64,000 nucleotides of DNA, taken from contig NZ_LMGZ01000001.1 of NCBI RefSeq assembly GCF_001427605.1, forward strand, positions 244,281-308,280. The letters are read 5' to 3'. The notes below the pieces were generated by a model. That model was not told the DNA's origin and did not search any database. It saw only the letters and a program-made list of their open reading frames with translations. Each line of letters begins with the position of its first letter. The stretch's first letter is position 1. Made by a program: the position numbers and the translations under genes. Of this stretch, positions 14,426-24,350 are shown in pieces. Source of the stretch: Devosia sp. Root635. Its GTDB lineage: Bacteria; Pseudomonadota; Alphaproteobacteria; Rhizobiales; Devosiaceae.

Positions 14426-15562
14426 TCATTTGCTCTTGGTCTTGGGATCGGGCATGCCGCACATGGAGCGGATGGCGTTCCACTCCGCCGTGGTGAAGGG
14501 CGGCTCAAGCCCGGTCGGCCGCTGCTGGCTCAGCGGGTCCAGCGCCGCCTTGCGGTCATCGGTCAGCGGGTGGGTGCTGAGCAGCGCCAGGGCACGGGCG
14601 AATTCATCGTCCGCCCCGACCCGGTTGATGAGATCGGCCAGCCCGGCCGGGTTGAAATCCATGCGCTCGGCCACATGGGCGGCAAAGGCATCGGCCTGCC
14701 GCTCGGCATCGCGCGAGAAACGGGCGTCGATGATCGTCGCGCCGAGGCCCGCCGCCACCGAAATGCCGGTCATGTCGCCCAGGATGAAGCCGATCAGCGC
14801 GCCGGTGCCGGCGGTGGAAATCAATTGCTCCATGCCGTGGCGATAAGCCACGTGGCCCACCTCATGAGCCAGCACCCCGGCAAACTCGTCCTGCGTCTCG
14901 GCCTGTTCCAGCAATGCGGAAAAGAAGAATACCTGCCCGCCCGGCAGCGCGAAGGCATTGGGAATCTCGGATTTGACCACCCTGATATCGAGCTCGAATG
15001 GCGATCCCGATCCCTCCAGCGCCGCCGCCCCGAACCGCGCGATGGCCCGGTTGGCGAGACTATCCGGATTGCTGTCGCAGACCTCGAAGCCGCTGTCGTC
15101 GCCCAGGCTGGCTTCCATCTGCCGGGCGACGGTCTCGCCCAGGTTCCGCTCCCATTCCGGCGGCACCAGTCCGGTGATGCGGCCCGCCAGCAGCGGTACG
15201 CCATAGAGATAGGCGACGATCACCGCCGCCAGTGCCACGGTGGCGGTCACCGCGATCCGGATTTCCCGCCCGGTCTGCTGTCGCCGCTTCTGACCGAGCA
15301 CCGGCAAGGTCGCCAGCACCCGCGCCACATCCTCGCGCCCCTTGACCACCACGCGGGCGCCGGTCGGCTGGCCATTGGCGCCCAGCCGCAATTCGTCCTT
15401 GCGGCCATGGACGGCAAAGAGATCCGCCGTCGCCCAACGCCCCAGCTCGGCGCCATCCCCGGCGCGGATCACCAGCGTCCCGGCCTCGTGCATAAGCGCC
15501 ACGGCGTGAACCTGCGCCACCAGCCCGTCATGAAAGCGCGCCGCTATGCTCCCGCTCATCAA
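14426..15562 (-). CDS. M48 family zinc metalloprotease
   Basis: 378 aa. The HExxH zinc motif is in VLAHEVGHVAYRHG at about residue 230, with a downstream DARFSRDAERQADAFA region that provides the third zinc ligand glutamate. A membrane segment at about residues 105-130 (IAVTATVALAAVIVAYLYGV) anchors it, and the N-terminal 100 residues form a separate soluble domain. M48 proteases take part in envelope protein quality control. Its start overlaps the stop of the DUF898 gene by 4 nt, so the two are probably translated together. Confidence 0.9.
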   Translation of the reverse strand: MMSGSIAARFHDGLVAQVHAVALMHEAGTLVIRAGDGAELGRWATADLFAVHGRKDELRLGANGQPTGARVVVKGREDVARVLATLPVLGQKRRQQTGREIRIAVTATVALAAVIVAYLYGVPLLAGRITGLVPPEWERNLGETVARQMEASLGDDSGFEVCDSNPDSLANRAIARFGAAALEGSGSPFELDIRVVKSEIPNAFALPGGQVFFFSALLEQAETQDEFAGVLAHEVGHVAYRHGMEQLISTAGTGALIGFILGDMTGISVAAGLGATIIDARFSRDAERQADAFAAHVAERMDFNPAGLADLINRVGADDEFARALALLSTHPLTDDRKAALDPLSQQRPTGLEPPFTTAEWNAIRSMCGMPDPKTKSK

Positions 15563-16755
15563 TAGGCCCCGACATTGAGGGCATCGGCCAGCCCTTCGCC
15601 GCCAAGACGGGTATCCTCGCCGCGGGCCTTGACGTCGCGCAGGCTGTCGAGCCCGGCAATGCTGGCGCCCTGCGCCACGAGCTTCCAGAAGCCCAGCCCC
15701 AGGAACAGTTCAACCATCAGGCTGAAAGCGCCCAACAGCAGCAGATAGCCGAAGACGATGGCCAGCAGCACGCTGAAGCTTCCCTGTAGGCTCTGCCTGA
15801 ACACCTGCGGGTCGAATCCACCCCCCGCAAACGCCCCACTCGCCACCGAGCCCAGCACGATCAGCCCGCCGGCCGCCAGCACGACGTAACTCCCGGCCAA
15901 AGCGAGCCCGAACAGCACATATTGCCCGACCAGGCTCCGCGCCCGCACCGTTACCGTCAGCGCCGCCTGTCCCAACCGGACCGCGGAAAACATGCGGCTG
16001 ATCTCGCGCGACTGGTAATAGAGCACCAGCAGGCCCATCAGCGCCGCGGCGATAACCATCACCACGGCACCTCCCACGGTCGGCACGCCGCTCACCGGCA
16101 GCCCACCCATGGCGGAGCCTATGCCCAATCCCACCGCACCGATCACCGCCATGGCGAGATAGGTCCCATAGAACGGCCGCGCGAGCAGCTTCCAACTACC
16201 CACGAAACCGAATTGCCGGTCACCATACCAGCTATGGCGATACCGATAGGACCACAGGTTCGCCGCCATGAACGGATAAGCCAGCCCCGCCGTCGCCAGC
16301 ACCAGCAGCGACCAAAAGAACCGCCGGACCGCATAGTTCCACGCATTGCCGCCCTGGTCGCAGCGTATGCCGCGCCACAGTGTCCGCGACAGCCGGAAGT
16401 CCCGCGCCCGATAGATGGCATAGCCCATAAGGAACCAGACCAGCACCGCGACAGCAGAATAGCCAATGATGGCCGCTTCGGACGATTGCGTGGAAAGATA
16501 GAAGAACAGCCCGTAAAGCGGCACGAACACCGCCAGCGCCATCAGGAAGCCGAGCAGGAGCTGGATGGCATTGCCGGTATATTCCAACGGATCGCCATCG
16601 ATCTCGGTATTGGCCCAATAGAAGCGCCGCTTCCAGGTCGTCAGCCAGAACCGATAGAGCCCGATGCTGGGAATCAGCAGCACATAACCGCGCAGCAGCA
16701 TGAACCCCAGTTCCCGCCGCGTTCCGGTAAACACCACCGCCACCGGCCGCTCCAT
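15559..16755 (-). CDS. DUF898 (YjgN-like) integral membrane protein
   Basis: 398 aa with about eight predicted membrane segments. The aromatic, basic N-terminus (FTGTRRELGFMLLRGYVLLIPSIGLYRFW) and WRGIRCDQGGNAWNYAVRRFFW match the YjgN/DUF898 pattern. Function is unknown. It overlaps the downstream M48 protease gene by 4 nt; this DUF898-M48 pairing is seen in other proteobacteria, so the membrane protein may work with the protease. Confidence 0.85.
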   Translation of the reverse strand: MERPVAVVFTGTRRELGFMLLRGYVLLIPSIGLYRFWLTTWKRRFYWANTEIDGDPLEYTGNAIQLLLGFLMALAVFVPLYGLFFYLSTQSSEAAIIGYSAVAVLVWFLMGYAIYRARDFRLSRTLWRGIRCDQGGNAWNYAVRRFFWSLLVLATAGLAYPFMAANLWSYRYRHSWYGDRQFGFVGSWKLLARPFYGTYLAMAVIGAVGLGIGSAMGGLPVSGVPTVGGAVVMVIAAALMGLLVLYYQSREISRMFSAVRLGQAALTVTVRARSLVGQYVLFGLALAGSYVVLAAGGLIVLGSVASGAFAGGGFDPQVFRQSLQGSFSVLLAIVFGYLLLLGAFSLMVELFLGLGFWKLVAQGASIAGLDSLRDVKARGEDTRLGGEGLADALNVGAY

Positions 16756-16855
16756 GATCCACCCTCAAGCCATCAGAGGGTTTTAGGCGAGGCGGAAGGG
16801 ATTGGGAAGGCGGCTGCCCACGGTGAGCTGATGTTCATGCGTTCAAAATGTACAC

Positions 16856-17515
16856 TCAGGGATAAAGCCTCTCACTCCTCCACCCATTCCCATCCCGCAC
16901 AAACCGCACCCGGTCATGCAGCCGGAATTCCCCGTCCTTCCAGAACTCGATGCTCTCAGGCACGATCCTGAACCCCGACCAGTGCATCGGCCGCACCACC
17001 GGGTTCTCGCCGATTTCGGCGCTGATCTCGGCCACTCGCGTCAGCAGCGCCTCGCGGCTCGAAACCGGCCGCGACTGCTCCGAGGCCGACGAGGCGATCT
17101 GGCTGCCCTTGGCGCGCGAAGCGAAATAGGCGTCCGCCTCCTGGTCCGTCACCACCTCCACGGGGCCCCGCATCCGCACCTGCCGCCGCAGCGACTTCCA
17201 GTGCATCACCATGGCCGCCTTGGGCTGGGCCAGCAACTGCTTGCCCTTTTCGCTTTCGAAATTGGTGAAAAAGCAGAACCCGCGCGCATCCCGCGCGTTG
17301 AGCAGCACCATGCGCACGTCAGGCAACCCATCCGCATCGACACTGGCCAGCGCCATGGCATGGGGATCGTTGGACTCGGCCTCTTTGGCCAAAGCGAACC
17401 ATTCCTCGAACAGGGCAAACGGATCGAGGTCGGCGCGGTCGCTATCGTCGAACAGGCGCTCGGTCAGCGTCTGGAGCATGGTGGAATCATCCCTTCGTCG
17501 CGCATAACTGGACAT
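16856..17515 (-). CDS. pdxH: Pyridoxamine 5'-phosphate oxidase
   Basis: FMN-dependent oxidase that makes pyridoxal 5'-phosphate from PNP or PMP. The 219-aa frame has the expected core: [63 protein letters not shown] and the C-terminal [23 protein letters not shown] 17479 ([10 protein letters not shown]) is an alternative start giving 207 aa, closer to the family's N-terminus. It is divergent from the DnaJ-like gene. Confidence 0.95.
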   Translation of the reverse strand: MSSYARRRDDSTMLQTLTERLFDDSDRADLDPFALFEEWFALAKEAESNDPHAMALASVDADGLPDVRMVLLNARDARGFCFFTNFESEKGKQLLAQPKAAMVMHWKSLRRQVRMRGPVEVVTDQEADAYFASRAKGSQIASSASEQSRPVSSREALLTRVAEISAEIGENPVVRPMHWSGFRIVPESIEFWKDGEFRLHDRVRFVRDGNGWRSERLYP

Positions 17516-17585
17516 TACCGGGGGCGGTGGCCATATAGGACTTGAACCTTGGGCGAAGCAACGCCCTCGACATTGAACGGACCAA

Positions 17586-18533
17586 ATGCGCGATCCTTAT
17601 ACCGTGCTTGGGGTGCCAAGATCGGCGAGCGAGAAGGACATCAAGTCCGCCTATCGCAAGCTGGCCAAGAAGTATCACCCCGACCAGAACCCGGATGATC
17701 CCTCGGCGCACGGCAAGTTTGCCGAGGCGACCAATGCCTATGACCTGCTGACCGATGCCGGCAAGCGTGCCCAGTTCGACCGTGGCGAGATCGACGCCGA
17801 CGGCAATCCCAAATTCGCCGGCTTCAATCCCGGCGGCTTTGGCGGCGGCGCGCGTGGCGCTCGCGGTGGTGCGGCCGGCGCGGGTTTTTCGGCCGAGGAC
17901 ATCCTCAAGGAATTCATGAGCGGCTTCGGTGGCCAGCAGCGCGGCGGCATGGGCAATGGCCGTGGCCCGGCTGGCGGCGCCCAGTGGGACCCCTTTGCCG
18001 GCGCAACAGCCGGCGGCGGCCGCAGCATGAAAGGCGAGGATATCGTGGTCAACGCCACGATCTCGCTGGAAGATGCCCACCAAGCCAAGCCGATCGATGT
18101 GCGCATGCCCTCGGGCAAGGTGCTGTCGGTCAAGATCCCGGCCAAGGTCGAGGAAGGCCAGCAGATCCGCCTCAAGGGCCAGGGCTCGCCCGGCATGGGT
18201 GAACCCGGCGACGCCCTGGTCACCGTGCGCTTCGAGAAATCCAAACAATTCCGCCGCGACGGCGCCGACCTGCGCACCGACGTTTCGCTGGCGCTTTACG
18301 AAGCCGTACTCGGCGCCAAGGTCCGCGTGCCCACGCTTGACGGCTCGGTCGAACTCAACCTGCCCCCCGGCGTCGACACGTCAAAGGCCCTCCGCCTCAA
18401 GGGCAAGGGCCTCCATGGCGATGGCGATCTCTATGTAAACCTGCGCGTCGTCCTGCCCCCCGGCGGCGATCAGGACCTTGAGGCCCTGGCCCGGTTCATG
18501 CGGGACCAGAAGCCGTATAAGGTGCGGGATTAG
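17586..18533 (+). CDS. DnaJ-like co-chaperone without zinc finger (CbpA type)
   Basis: 315 aa. An N-terminal J domain ([20 protein letters not shown], with HPD in [11 protein letters not shown] at about 35) is followed by a Gly/Ala-rich linker (80-145) and a C-terminal substrate-binding domain (about 150-310; two beta domains with [17 protein letters not shown]). The cysteine-rich zinc region of DnaJ is absent, as in CbpA-class proteins. It stimulates Hsp70 ATPase in the cytosol. dnaK is not in the window. Confidence 0.9.
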   Translation: MRDPYTVLGVPRSASEKDIKSAYRKLAKKYHPDQNPDDPSAHGKFAEATNAYDLLTDAGKRAQFDRGEIDADGNPKFAGFNPGGFGGGARGARGGAAGAGFSAEDILKEFMSGFGGQQRGGMGNGRGPAGGAQWDPFAGATAGGGRSMKGEDIVVNATISLEDAHQAKPIDVRMPSGKVLSVKIPAKVEEGQQIRLKGQGSPGMGEPGDALVTVRFEKSKQFRRDGADLRTDVSLALYEAVLGAKVRVPTLDGSVELNLPPGVDTSKALRLKGKGLHGDGDLYVNLRVVLPPGGDQDLEALARFMRDQKPYKVRD

Positions 18534-18538
18534 CCTTC

Positions 18539-18672
18539 CTTACCTCTCCCTTTGGGGGAGAGGTCGGCGCGCAGCGCCGGGTGAGGGGGCCTTTGCATGG
18601 TGCAGTGCGTGGGAAAGGCCCCCTCACCCGCCTTGCTTCGCAAGTCGACCTCTCCCCCGAAGGGAGAGGTTA
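18539..18672. repeat. Composite intergenic palindrome after the DnaJ-like gene
   Basis: Outer arms (CCTCTCCCTTTGGGGGAGAG near 18542 and CCTCTCCCCCGAAGGGAGAG near 18651) and inner arms (GGGTGAGGGGGCCTTT near 18580 and AAAGGCCCCCTCACCC near 18615) give a large nested hairpin. This is a common proteobacterial repeat type located between two convergent genes. Confidence 0.75.
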
Positions 18673-18680
18673 GAGCAGCT

Positions 18681-19622
18681 CTAATCCCTCGGCGCCGCCG
18701 CCCTTTGCAGCCGATCATTGATCGCCTCGCCCAGCCCCTCCTCCGGGATCGGAGCCACCGCAATCACCCCCACCCCCGCCGCATCCAGCTCATGCAGCAT
18801 CGCAAACAGGTTCCGCGCCGCCTCGTGCAAATCCGCCGCCGGCGACAGGTTCCGCGTCACCCCATCGAAATCCGGTGCCGCCCCAAACGCCAGATAAGCC
18901 TCGCCATCCCGCGGCGCCGCATTGAGCCGCATCTGCGCATTGGGCGCATAATGGCTCGCCAGCATCCCCGGCGCCGCCACCGCGGCACTCTTCTCCGCCA
19001 CAGCCACGGCAAGCCCCAACCGCCGCTCGATCTCCGCCCGCGCCACCGCCCCGGCGCGCAATTGCACCAGCCGCTCACTCTCCACCCGGATGATCGTCGA
19101 TTCCACCCCCGCCCGGCACGGCCCGCCATCGAGCACCGGCACCGTGCCGCCAAAGCCCTGCCGCACCTGCTCCGCCGTGGTCGGCGACAGCCGCCCCGAT
19201 GGATTGGCCGATGGCGCCGCCAGTGGCCTGCCCACCGCCGCGATCAGCTCCAGCGCCAAGGCATGGTCGGGAACCCGGATCGCCACGCTGTCGAGCCCGG
19301 CCATGGCCACATCGGCCAGCCCGTTGCCCTTCTTTGCCGGCAGCACCAGCGTCAGGCTGCCCGGCCACAGGCTCGCCACCCTTCGCGCCAGCGGCGAAAA
19401 CTCCGCCAGCGCCTCGGCCATGGCCAGGTCGGCGCAGTGGATGATCAACGGGTTGAAACGCGGCCGCCCCTTAGTCTCATAGATGGCCAGCACGGCGTCG
19501 GCGTCGGTCGCGTCGGCGCCCAGCCCATAGACGGTCTCGGTGGGAAAGGCGCAGAGCCTGCCCGCGCGCAGCAGGGCGGCGGCTTCGGTCACGGTTCGGG
19601 GGTCGACGGCGGGTTCGGTCAT
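18681..19622 (-). CDS. L-threonylcarbamoyladenylate synthase (Sua5/YwlC/TsaC type)
   Basis: 313 aa. The YrdC domain occupies about 1-200: LLRAGRLCAFPTETVYGLGADA, KGRPRFNPLIIH, LWPGSLTLVLP and SANPSGRLSPTTAEQV. A C-terminal Sua5 domain follows (HYAPNAQMRLN). The enzyme makes threonylcarbamoyl-AMP, the precursor for t6A37 of ANN-decoding tRNAs. ATG 19622 is chosen because upstream codons are not family-like. It converges with the DnaJ-like gene and is divergent from the amidohydrolase gene. Confidence 0.93.
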   Translation of the reverse strand: MTEPAVDPRTVTEAAALLRAGRLCAFPTETVYGLGADATDADAVLAIYETKGRPRFNPLIIHCADLAMAEALAEFSPLARRVASLWPGSLTLVLPAKKGNGLADVAMAGLDSVAIRVPDHALALELIAAVGRPLAAPSANPSGRLSPTTAEQVRQGFGGTVPVLDGGPCRAGVESTIIRVESERLVQLRAGAVARAEIERRLGLAVAVAEKSAAVAAPGMLASHYAPNAQMRLNAAPRDGEAYLAFGAAPDFDGVTRNLSPAADLHEAARNLFAMLHELDAAGVGVIAVAPIPEEGLGEAINDRLQRAAAPRD

Positions 19623-19690
19623 GGCCGGTTGTTTGACAATGCCGCCCTCGCGCGTCAAGACGAAGGAGCGAATCAGGAGACCAGCCCCCG

Positions 19691-20638
19691 GTGACCACGC
19701 TGCTCGTCAGCCAGCCGAACTTTGCCGATCACGTCACGCCGCAGGGGCACCCCGAGCGTGCCGACCGCATTCGCGCGGTCGAGGATGCGCTGAGAAGCCC
19801 GCGCTTCGACAAGCTCCTGCGCCGCGATGCGCCCACCGGCGACCTGATGCTGGCCGAGCTGGTCCACGATTCCAGCTATCTCGCCCATCTGCGCCAGGGC
19901 CGCCCGGCCGAGGGCATCGGCCAGCTTGATGCCGATACCTTCATTTCGGCCAATTCGCTCGCCGCCGCCGCCACCGGCCTCGGCGGTGCATTGGCGGCGC
20001 TCGACGCGGTGCTGCTGGGCGAGGCCGACAATGCCTTCTGCGCCATTCGCCCGCCCGGCCATCATGCCGAAATCGCCACGCCCATGGGCTTCTGCCTCAT
20101 CAATACCGCGGCCATCGTGGCCCGCGAGGCGCAGCGCAAATATGGCGCCGAACGCGTGGCCATCGTCGATTTCGACGTGCATCACGGCAATGGTACGCAG
20201 GATATCTTCAAGTCGGATCCCACGGTCTTCTACGCCTCCAGCCACCAGATGCCGCTCTATCCGGGCACCGGCAAGGCCGGCGAGACGGGCGTCGGCAACA
20301 TTGCCAACACTCCCCTCGCCCCCAATACCGGCGGTGAGTCCATGCGTGACGCCTATCAGTCCCGCATCATCCCGGCGCTGATCGATTTCGCACCCGATCT
20401 CATTCTCATCTCCGCCGGCTTCGACGCCCATGAGCGTGACCCGCTGGCCCAGCTCAACTGGCAATCATCCGACTATGGCTGGCTCACGGGAAAGTTGATG
20501 GATGCGGCGGCGCGGTGCTGCGGCAACCGCATTGTGTCGCTGCTCGAAGGTGGCTATGACCTCAAGGGCCTGGCGGGGGGTGTTTCACACCATGTCGCCA
20601 TGCTGATGGACGGCGCCACCGGGCGCCTCGACGAGTAG
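19691..20638 (+). CDS. Histone-deacetylase-like amidohydrolase
   Basis: 315 aa, one HDAC fold domain. Catalytic and zinc-binding segments are visible: AIRPPGHHAEIATPMGFC, VDFDVHHGNGTQDIF, and SAGFDAHERDPLAQLNW, followed by EGGYDLKGL. Bacterial members deacetylate acetylpolyamines or acetylated proteins. The start is GTG 19691. xseB follows after 9 bp and probably forms an operon with it, as in other Hyphomicrobiales. Confidence 0.93.
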   Translation: MTTLLVSQPNFADHVTPQGHPERADRIRAVEDALRSPRFDKLLRRDAPTGDLMLAELVHDSSYLAHLRQGRPAEGIGQLDADTFISANSLAAAATGLGGALAALDAVLLGEADNAFCAIRPPGHHAEIATPMGFCLINTAAIVAREAQRKYGAERVAIVDFDVHHGNGTQDIFKSDPTVFYASSHQMPLYPGTGKAGETGVGNIANTPLAPNTGGESMRDAYQSRIIPALIDFAPDLILISAGFDAHERDPLAQLNWQSSDYGWLTGKLMDAAARCCGNRIVSLLEGGYDLKGLAGGVSHHVAMLMDGATGRLDE

Positions 20639-20647
20639 GATTTCACC

Positions 20648-20890
20648 ATGGCCGACAATGACGACGTCAAGACGCTGAGCTTCGAGGCCGCCCTGGCCCA
20701 ACTCGAGGAAATCGTCGGCAAGCTCGAATCGGGCCGCGCGCCCTTGGCCGAATCCATCGCCATCTACGAGCGCGGCGAAGCCCTCAAGAAGCATTGCGAA
20801 GCCCTGCTGCAGGCGGCCGAGGCCCGCATCGAGAAGATCACCCTCTCCCGCGACGGAAACCCCACTGGCACCGAGCCGCTGGACGCGTAA
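20648..20890 (+). CDS. xseB: Exodeoxyribonuclease VII small subunit
   Basis: The 80-aa size and sequence fit Xse[35 protein letters not shown], a coiled helical pair that binds the large subunit XseA. Exonuclease VII degrades single-stranded DNA to oligonucleotides. It lies directly after the amidohydrolase gene; xseA is not in the window. Confidence 0.95.
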   Translation: MADNDDVKTLSFEAALAQLEEIVGKLESGRAPLAESIAIYERGEALKKHCEALLQAAEARIEKITLSRDGNPTGTEPLDA

Positions 20891-20896
20891 AATCGT

Positions 20897-21028
20897 GCCA
20901 CGCCCTCGTGGTTCGAGGGTCGCTACGCTCCCGCCTCACCATGAGGGCTGTTGGAGCACCGAGCCAAGAGTAGCCCTCATGGTGAGGTGCGCGTTCTTCA
21001 CGAGCCTCGAACCACGAGGGCGTGCCAC
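20897..21028. repeat. Dispersed composite palindrome, CCACGCCCTCGTGG family, full copy
   Basis: Outer arms start GCCACGCCCTCGTGGTTCGAG and end with the reverse complement before 21028; inner arms are CTCACCATGAGGGCT and AGCCCTCATGGTGAG. The same layout recurs at 27893, a half copy at 22434 and a minimal copy at 55768. The sco gene starts 10 bp after it. Confidence 0.85.
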
Positions 21029-21037
21029 CGAGGCAAC

Positions 21038-21643
21038 ATGACAACCCCCGCATCCCTCCGTAATTTCCGCATCGCACTCTGGGCGCTGGTCGCCGTCGTG
21101 GCCATCGGCGCCACCGCGCTCTACCTGTTCCGCCCCCCGACCCGCCCGCTGGGCGTTACCGGCCAGCCATTCGAACTCGCCTCCACCAAGGGCGGCAGCT
21201 TCACGCAGGACAGCCTCAAGGGCACGCCCAGCCTCATCTTCTTCGGCTACACCTTCTGCCCCGATGTCTGCCCCACCACGCTGGCCGAAACCACCGCCTG
21301 GCGCGCCGCACTCGGCCTCACGCCCGAACAGCTCCGCATCATCTTCGTCACCGTCGATCCGGCGCGCGACACGCTCGATACGGTCAAGGGCTATGTCGAA
21401 GGCTTCGACCCCTCGATCATCGGCCTGGTCGGCGACGAAGCGCAGACCGAAGCCGTCAAGGCCGCCTTCGGCGTCGTCGGCGAAAAGGCCGATGGCTATG
21501 CCGCCGACGACCCCTATTACCTCGTCGACCACACCGCCCAGACCTTCCTCATCGACGCCGACGGCACCTTCAAAAGCACCGTCGCCTATGAGGAAGCTAC
21601 CGATACCGCCATCGCCAAGGTCAAGCGCCTGGTCGAGGGATGA
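21038..21643 (+). CDS. SCO1/SenC family copper metallochaperone
   Basis: 201 aa, anchored by one N-terminal membrane segment (IALWALVAVVAIGATALYLF) with a thioredoxin-fold domain in the periplasm. Copper ligands are FCPDVC (CxxxC) and the histidine in YYLVDHTAQTFLID. SCO proteins deliver copper to the CuA site of cytochrome c oxidase. ATG 21038 avoids translating the palindromic repeat upstream. The stop overlaps the start of the TlyA-type methyltransferase by 4 nt. Confidence 0.93.
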   Translation: MTTPASLRNFRIALWALVAVVAIGATALYLFRPPTRPLGVTGQPFELASTKGGSFTQDSLKGTPSLIFFGYTFCPDVCPTTLAETTAWRAALGLTPEQLRIIFVTVDPARDTLDTVKGYVEGFDPSIIGLVGDEAQTEAVKAAFGVVGEKADGYAADDPYYLVDHTAQTFLIDADGTFKSTVAYEEATDTAIAKVKRLVEG

Positions 21644-22377
21644 GCGAGCGCATCCGCCTCGATCTCGCCCTCGAGCAGCGCGGCCTGCTGCCCAGCCGGG
21701 CCCGCGCTCGCGACGCCATCCTGCGCGGCACTGTCACCATAAACGGCGTCACCGCCCACAAGCAGAACCAGATGGTCGGCGCAACCGACACGCTGGCGCT
21801 GAGCGACCCCGCCGCCAACTACGTGTCCCGCGCTGCCCTCAAGCTGGTCGCCGGCCTCGATGCCGGCGGGATCGACCCCAGCGGCAAGACCTGTCTCGAT
21901 GTCGGTGCCTCGACCGGCGGCTTCACCCAGGTCCTTATGGAGCGCGGTGCCGCCCGCATCTATGCCGTCGATGTCGGCCACGACCAGCTGCATGCGCGCC
22001 TCAAGGGCAGCACCCGCGTCATCGGCATGGAGGGCATCAACGCCCGTGACCTGACCGCCCAGACCATCCCCGAGCCGATAGACCTGCTGGTCTCCGATAT
22101 CAGCTTTGTCTCGGTCACCAAGGTTCTCGCCGCGCCGCTGGTCCTTTGCACGCCGACCGCCGACGCGGTGATCCTGTTCAAGCCGCAGTTCGAAGTGGGT
22201 CGCCAGAATGTCGGCAAGGGCGGCATCGTCACGGATAATGCCGCCATCGCCACTGCCCTCGCTGAAGTCATCGCCTTCTTCGAGGCACAGGGGTTTCGGC
22301 ACCGGGTATCGGTCCCCTCGCCCATCGCCGGCGGCGACGGCAATGTGGAGACAGTGCTGGTCTTCAGACGAGGCTGA
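21640..22377 (+). CDS. tlyA: TlyA family rRNA methyltransferase
   Basis: 245 aa. An S4 RNA-binding domain at about 3-65 (IRLDLALEQRGLLPSRARAR) is followed by an FtsJ-like SAM-dependent methyltransferase domain with motif I DVGASTGGFTQVLMERGA and the acidic LLVSDISFVSV. TlyA proteins 2'-O-methylate rRNA; some homologues are annotated as hemolysins. It is translationally coupled to sco by a 4-nt overlap. Confidence 0.9.
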   Translation: MSERIRLDLALEQRGLLPSRARARDAILRGTVTINGVTAHKQNQMVGATDTLALSDPAANYVSRAALKLVAGLDAGGIDPSGKTCLDVGASTGGFTQVLMERGAARIYAVDVGHDQLHARLKGSTRVIGMEGINARDLTAQTIPEPIDLLVSDISFVSVTKVLAAPLVLCTPTADAVILFKPQFEVGRQNVGKGGIVTDNAAIATALAEVIAFFEAQGFRHRVSVPSPIAGGDGNVETVLVFRRG

Positions 22378-22433
22378 TTGCCACGCCCCTCATTGTTCTG
22401 TTCTCGCAAAGGGCTACCGGTACATTGCGCCAG

Positions 22434-22492
22434 GAGTAGCCCTCATGGTGAGGTGCGCGTTCTTCACGCGCCTCGAACCACGAGGGCGTGGC
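22434..22492. repeat. Half copy of the CCACGCCCTCGTGG-family repeat
   Basis: This is the right half of the element seen at 20897: TAGCCCTCATGGTGAGGTGC, then CCTCGAACCACGAGGGCGTG. The left half is missing. Confidence 0.75.
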
Positions 22493-22613
22493 GCACGCTG
22501 TTCCCACAAACCCGCCGCAGCCACGCAGCGACCGCAATCAGAACCCAAATTTGTCCTTGCCGCCCGCTTCGGCTAGGGCATGGCACCCCCCGATATCTCG
22601 ACAGGATTCCAGC

Positions 22614-22916
22614 ATGACCGATGCCAATGACGACTATGTCTATGACGAACAGACCGGCGAATGGCGCCCGGCGTTCGAACTGGCGGCCGAGGCCGCAGCC
22701 GGCCCGACCGTAGTCGACGCATCGGGCACTGTGCTGGCCGATGGCGATTCCGTCGTGCTGATCAAGGACCTCAAGGTCAAGGGCGCCGGGCAGACCCTCA
22801 AGCAGGGCACCGTCATCAAGTCGATCCGGCTGACCGACAATCCCGAGGAAATCGACTGCCGCCACGACGCCATCAAGGGCCTGGTGCTGCGCACCGAATT
22901 CGTGCGCAAGCGCTAA
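22614..22916 (+). CDS. PhnA-domain protein
   Basis: 100 aa. The C-terminal 65 residues (GTVLADGDSVVLIKDLKVKGAGQTLKQGTVIKSI) match the beta-barrel PhnA domain, and the end GLVLRTEFVRKR is typical. The N-terminal zinc ribbon of longer PhnA proteins is reduced here to DDYVYDEQTGEWRPA and has no cysteines. The cellular role of PhnA proteins is unsettled; there are no phosphonate genes nearby. ATG 22614 follows a purine-rich AGGATTCC. Confidence 0.82.
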   Translation: MTDANDDYVYDEQTGEWRPAFELAAEAAAGPTVVDASGTVLADGDSVVLIKDLKVKGAGQTLKQGTVIKSIRLTDNPEEIDCRHDAIKGLVLRTEFVRKR

Positions 22917-22990
22917 GCGCTAGGGTCAATCGACATTCAGGCTTTGGCAGTATTGCGGGGAAAATCCAACCTACCCCACCCACCGGCGCC

Positions 22991-23065
22991 TCCCGCGGAC
23001 TTGATCCGCGGGTCACTTTCAACACGGCGCAAGCTGCGAGAGACCCGCGGATCAAGTCCGCGGGA
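22991..23065. repeat. 24-bp perfect inverted repeat between phnA-like gene and aroC
   Basis: TCCCGCGGACTTGATCCGCG starts the left arm (22991-23014) and its exact reverse complement is at 23042-23065, with a 27-bp loop. It is a common intergenic palindrome type. It lies between convergent genes. Confidence 0.8.
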
Positions 23066-23122
23066 AGCGCTGGTGGGTGTTGATGTCGTCGCGCCTGATT
23101 ACCGACCGATCCTGGCAGCCGC

Positions 23123-24238
23123 TCAGTTCCGCTCGAACCCCACGGCCCCATCCCGGCCGGTCTGCCCGCGATGCCGCAGCGCATGGTCGGCCAGCACCAG
23201 CGCCATCATCGCCTCGCCCACCGGCACGGCACGGATGCCGACGCAGGGGTCATGCCGGCCTTTGGTCACGATATCGGTGTCCTCGTTGCCCGTCGTCACC
23301 GTCTGTCGCGGCGTCAGGATCGATGAGGTCGGCTTCACCGCGAAACGGCAGACGATGGGGTCGCCGTTGGAAATTCCCCCCAGAATGCCGCCGGCATGGT
23401 TGGAAAGGAAATACGGCCGCGCCTCGCCCGAACGCATCTGGTCGGCATTCTCGATGCCGGTCAGGCTCGCCGCCTCGAAGCCGGCGCCGATTTCCACGGC
23501 CTTGACCGCATTGATGCTCATCATGGCCGAGGCGAGGTCGGCGCTCAGCTTACCATAGATGGGCGCACCCCAGCCAGCCGGTACATGCTCGGCCACGACC
23601 TCGATGACCGCCCCCACCGAATTGCCCTGCTTGCGGATGCCGTCGAGGTAGTCGGCCCAGAGCGACGCCGCCTTGGCGTCGGCGCAGAAGAACGGGTTCT
23701 CGTCCACCTGATCCCAGTCGAAATTATTGTAGTCGATCTTGTGCGGCCCCACCTGCACCAGGCTGGCGCGGATGGATATGCCCGCCAGCACCTGCCGCGC
23801 CACCGCGCCCGCCGCCACCCGCGCTGCCGTTTCGCGCGCCGAGGTGCGGCCACCGCCGCGATAGTCGCGAAGGCCGTATTTCTGGTCATAGGTATAGTCG
23901 GCGTGGCCAGGCCGATACTTGTCGCGGATTTCGGCATAATCCTTGGAGCGCTGGTCGGTATTCTCGATCAGCAGCGAAATCGGCGTCCCGGTGGTGCGCG
24001 GCCCATCGGTGCGCTCGTCCTCGAACACGCCTGAGAGGATTTTCACCGCGTCGGCCTCGCGCCTTTGCGTGGTGTATTTGCTCTGCCCCGGCTTGCGCCG
24101 GTCCAGGTCGCGCTGGATCATGTCCGGCGTCAGGCTCAGGCCCGGCGGGCACCCGTCCACCACCACGCCCAGCGCCGGCCCATGGCTCTCGCCCCAGGTG
24201 GTGAAGCGGAAGAGATGTCCGAACGTATTGAAAGACAT
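23123..24238 (-). CDS. aroC: Chorismate synthase
   Basis: 371 aa, the usual length. It converts 5-enolpyruvylshikimate-3-phosphate to chorismate using reduced FMN, the last step of the shikimate pathway. Family signatures are [54 protein letters not shown] and [18 protein letters not shown]. It stands alone on the minus strand. Confidence 0.97.
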   Translation of the reverse strand: MSFNTFGHLFRFTTWGESHGPALGVVVDGCPPGLSLTPDMIQRDLDRRKPGQSKYTTQRREADAVKILSGVFEDERTDGPRTTGTPISLLIENTDQRSKDYAEIRDKYRPGHADYTYDQKYGLRDYRGGGRTSARETAARVAAGAVARQVLAGISIRASLVQVGPHKIDYNNFDWDQVDENPFFCADAKAASLWADYLDGIRKQGNSVGAVIEVVAEHVPAGWGAPIYGKLSADLASAMMSINAVKAVEIGAGFEAASLTGIENADQMRSGEARPYFLSNHAGGILGGISNGDPIVCRFAVKPTSSILTPRQTVTTGNEDTDIVTKGRHDPCVGIRAVPVGEAMMALVLADHALRHRGQTGRDGAVGFERN

Positions 24239-24270
24239 GGCGCGCCCCCGTGGTTGCGGGCTTTCATAAA

Positions 24271-24315
24271 GCGTTTTCAGGAAAAGTGGGAAACACTTTT
24301 CCGCTCCGAAAACGC
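24271..24315. repeat. Hairpin repeat of the GCGTTTTC...GAAAACGC type
   Basis: GCGTTTTC (24271) pairs with GAAAACGC (24308-24315), and internally GAAAAGTG pairs with CACTTTTC. Such AT-rich nested hairpins upstream of genes are frequent in Hyphomicrobiales. It lies upstream of aroC and after the downstream-transcribed phosphatase gene's end. Confidence 0.7.
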
Positions 24316-24350
24316 GGCTTCAAAAGTCGGCCCGGCGCGATAAGGTCAAA

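Noticed and set aside
20890..21030. Stretches with GTTCGAG resembling a tRNA T-arm
   Set aside because: They are parts of the dispersed palindromic repeats; no acceptor stem or anticodon arm can be formed.
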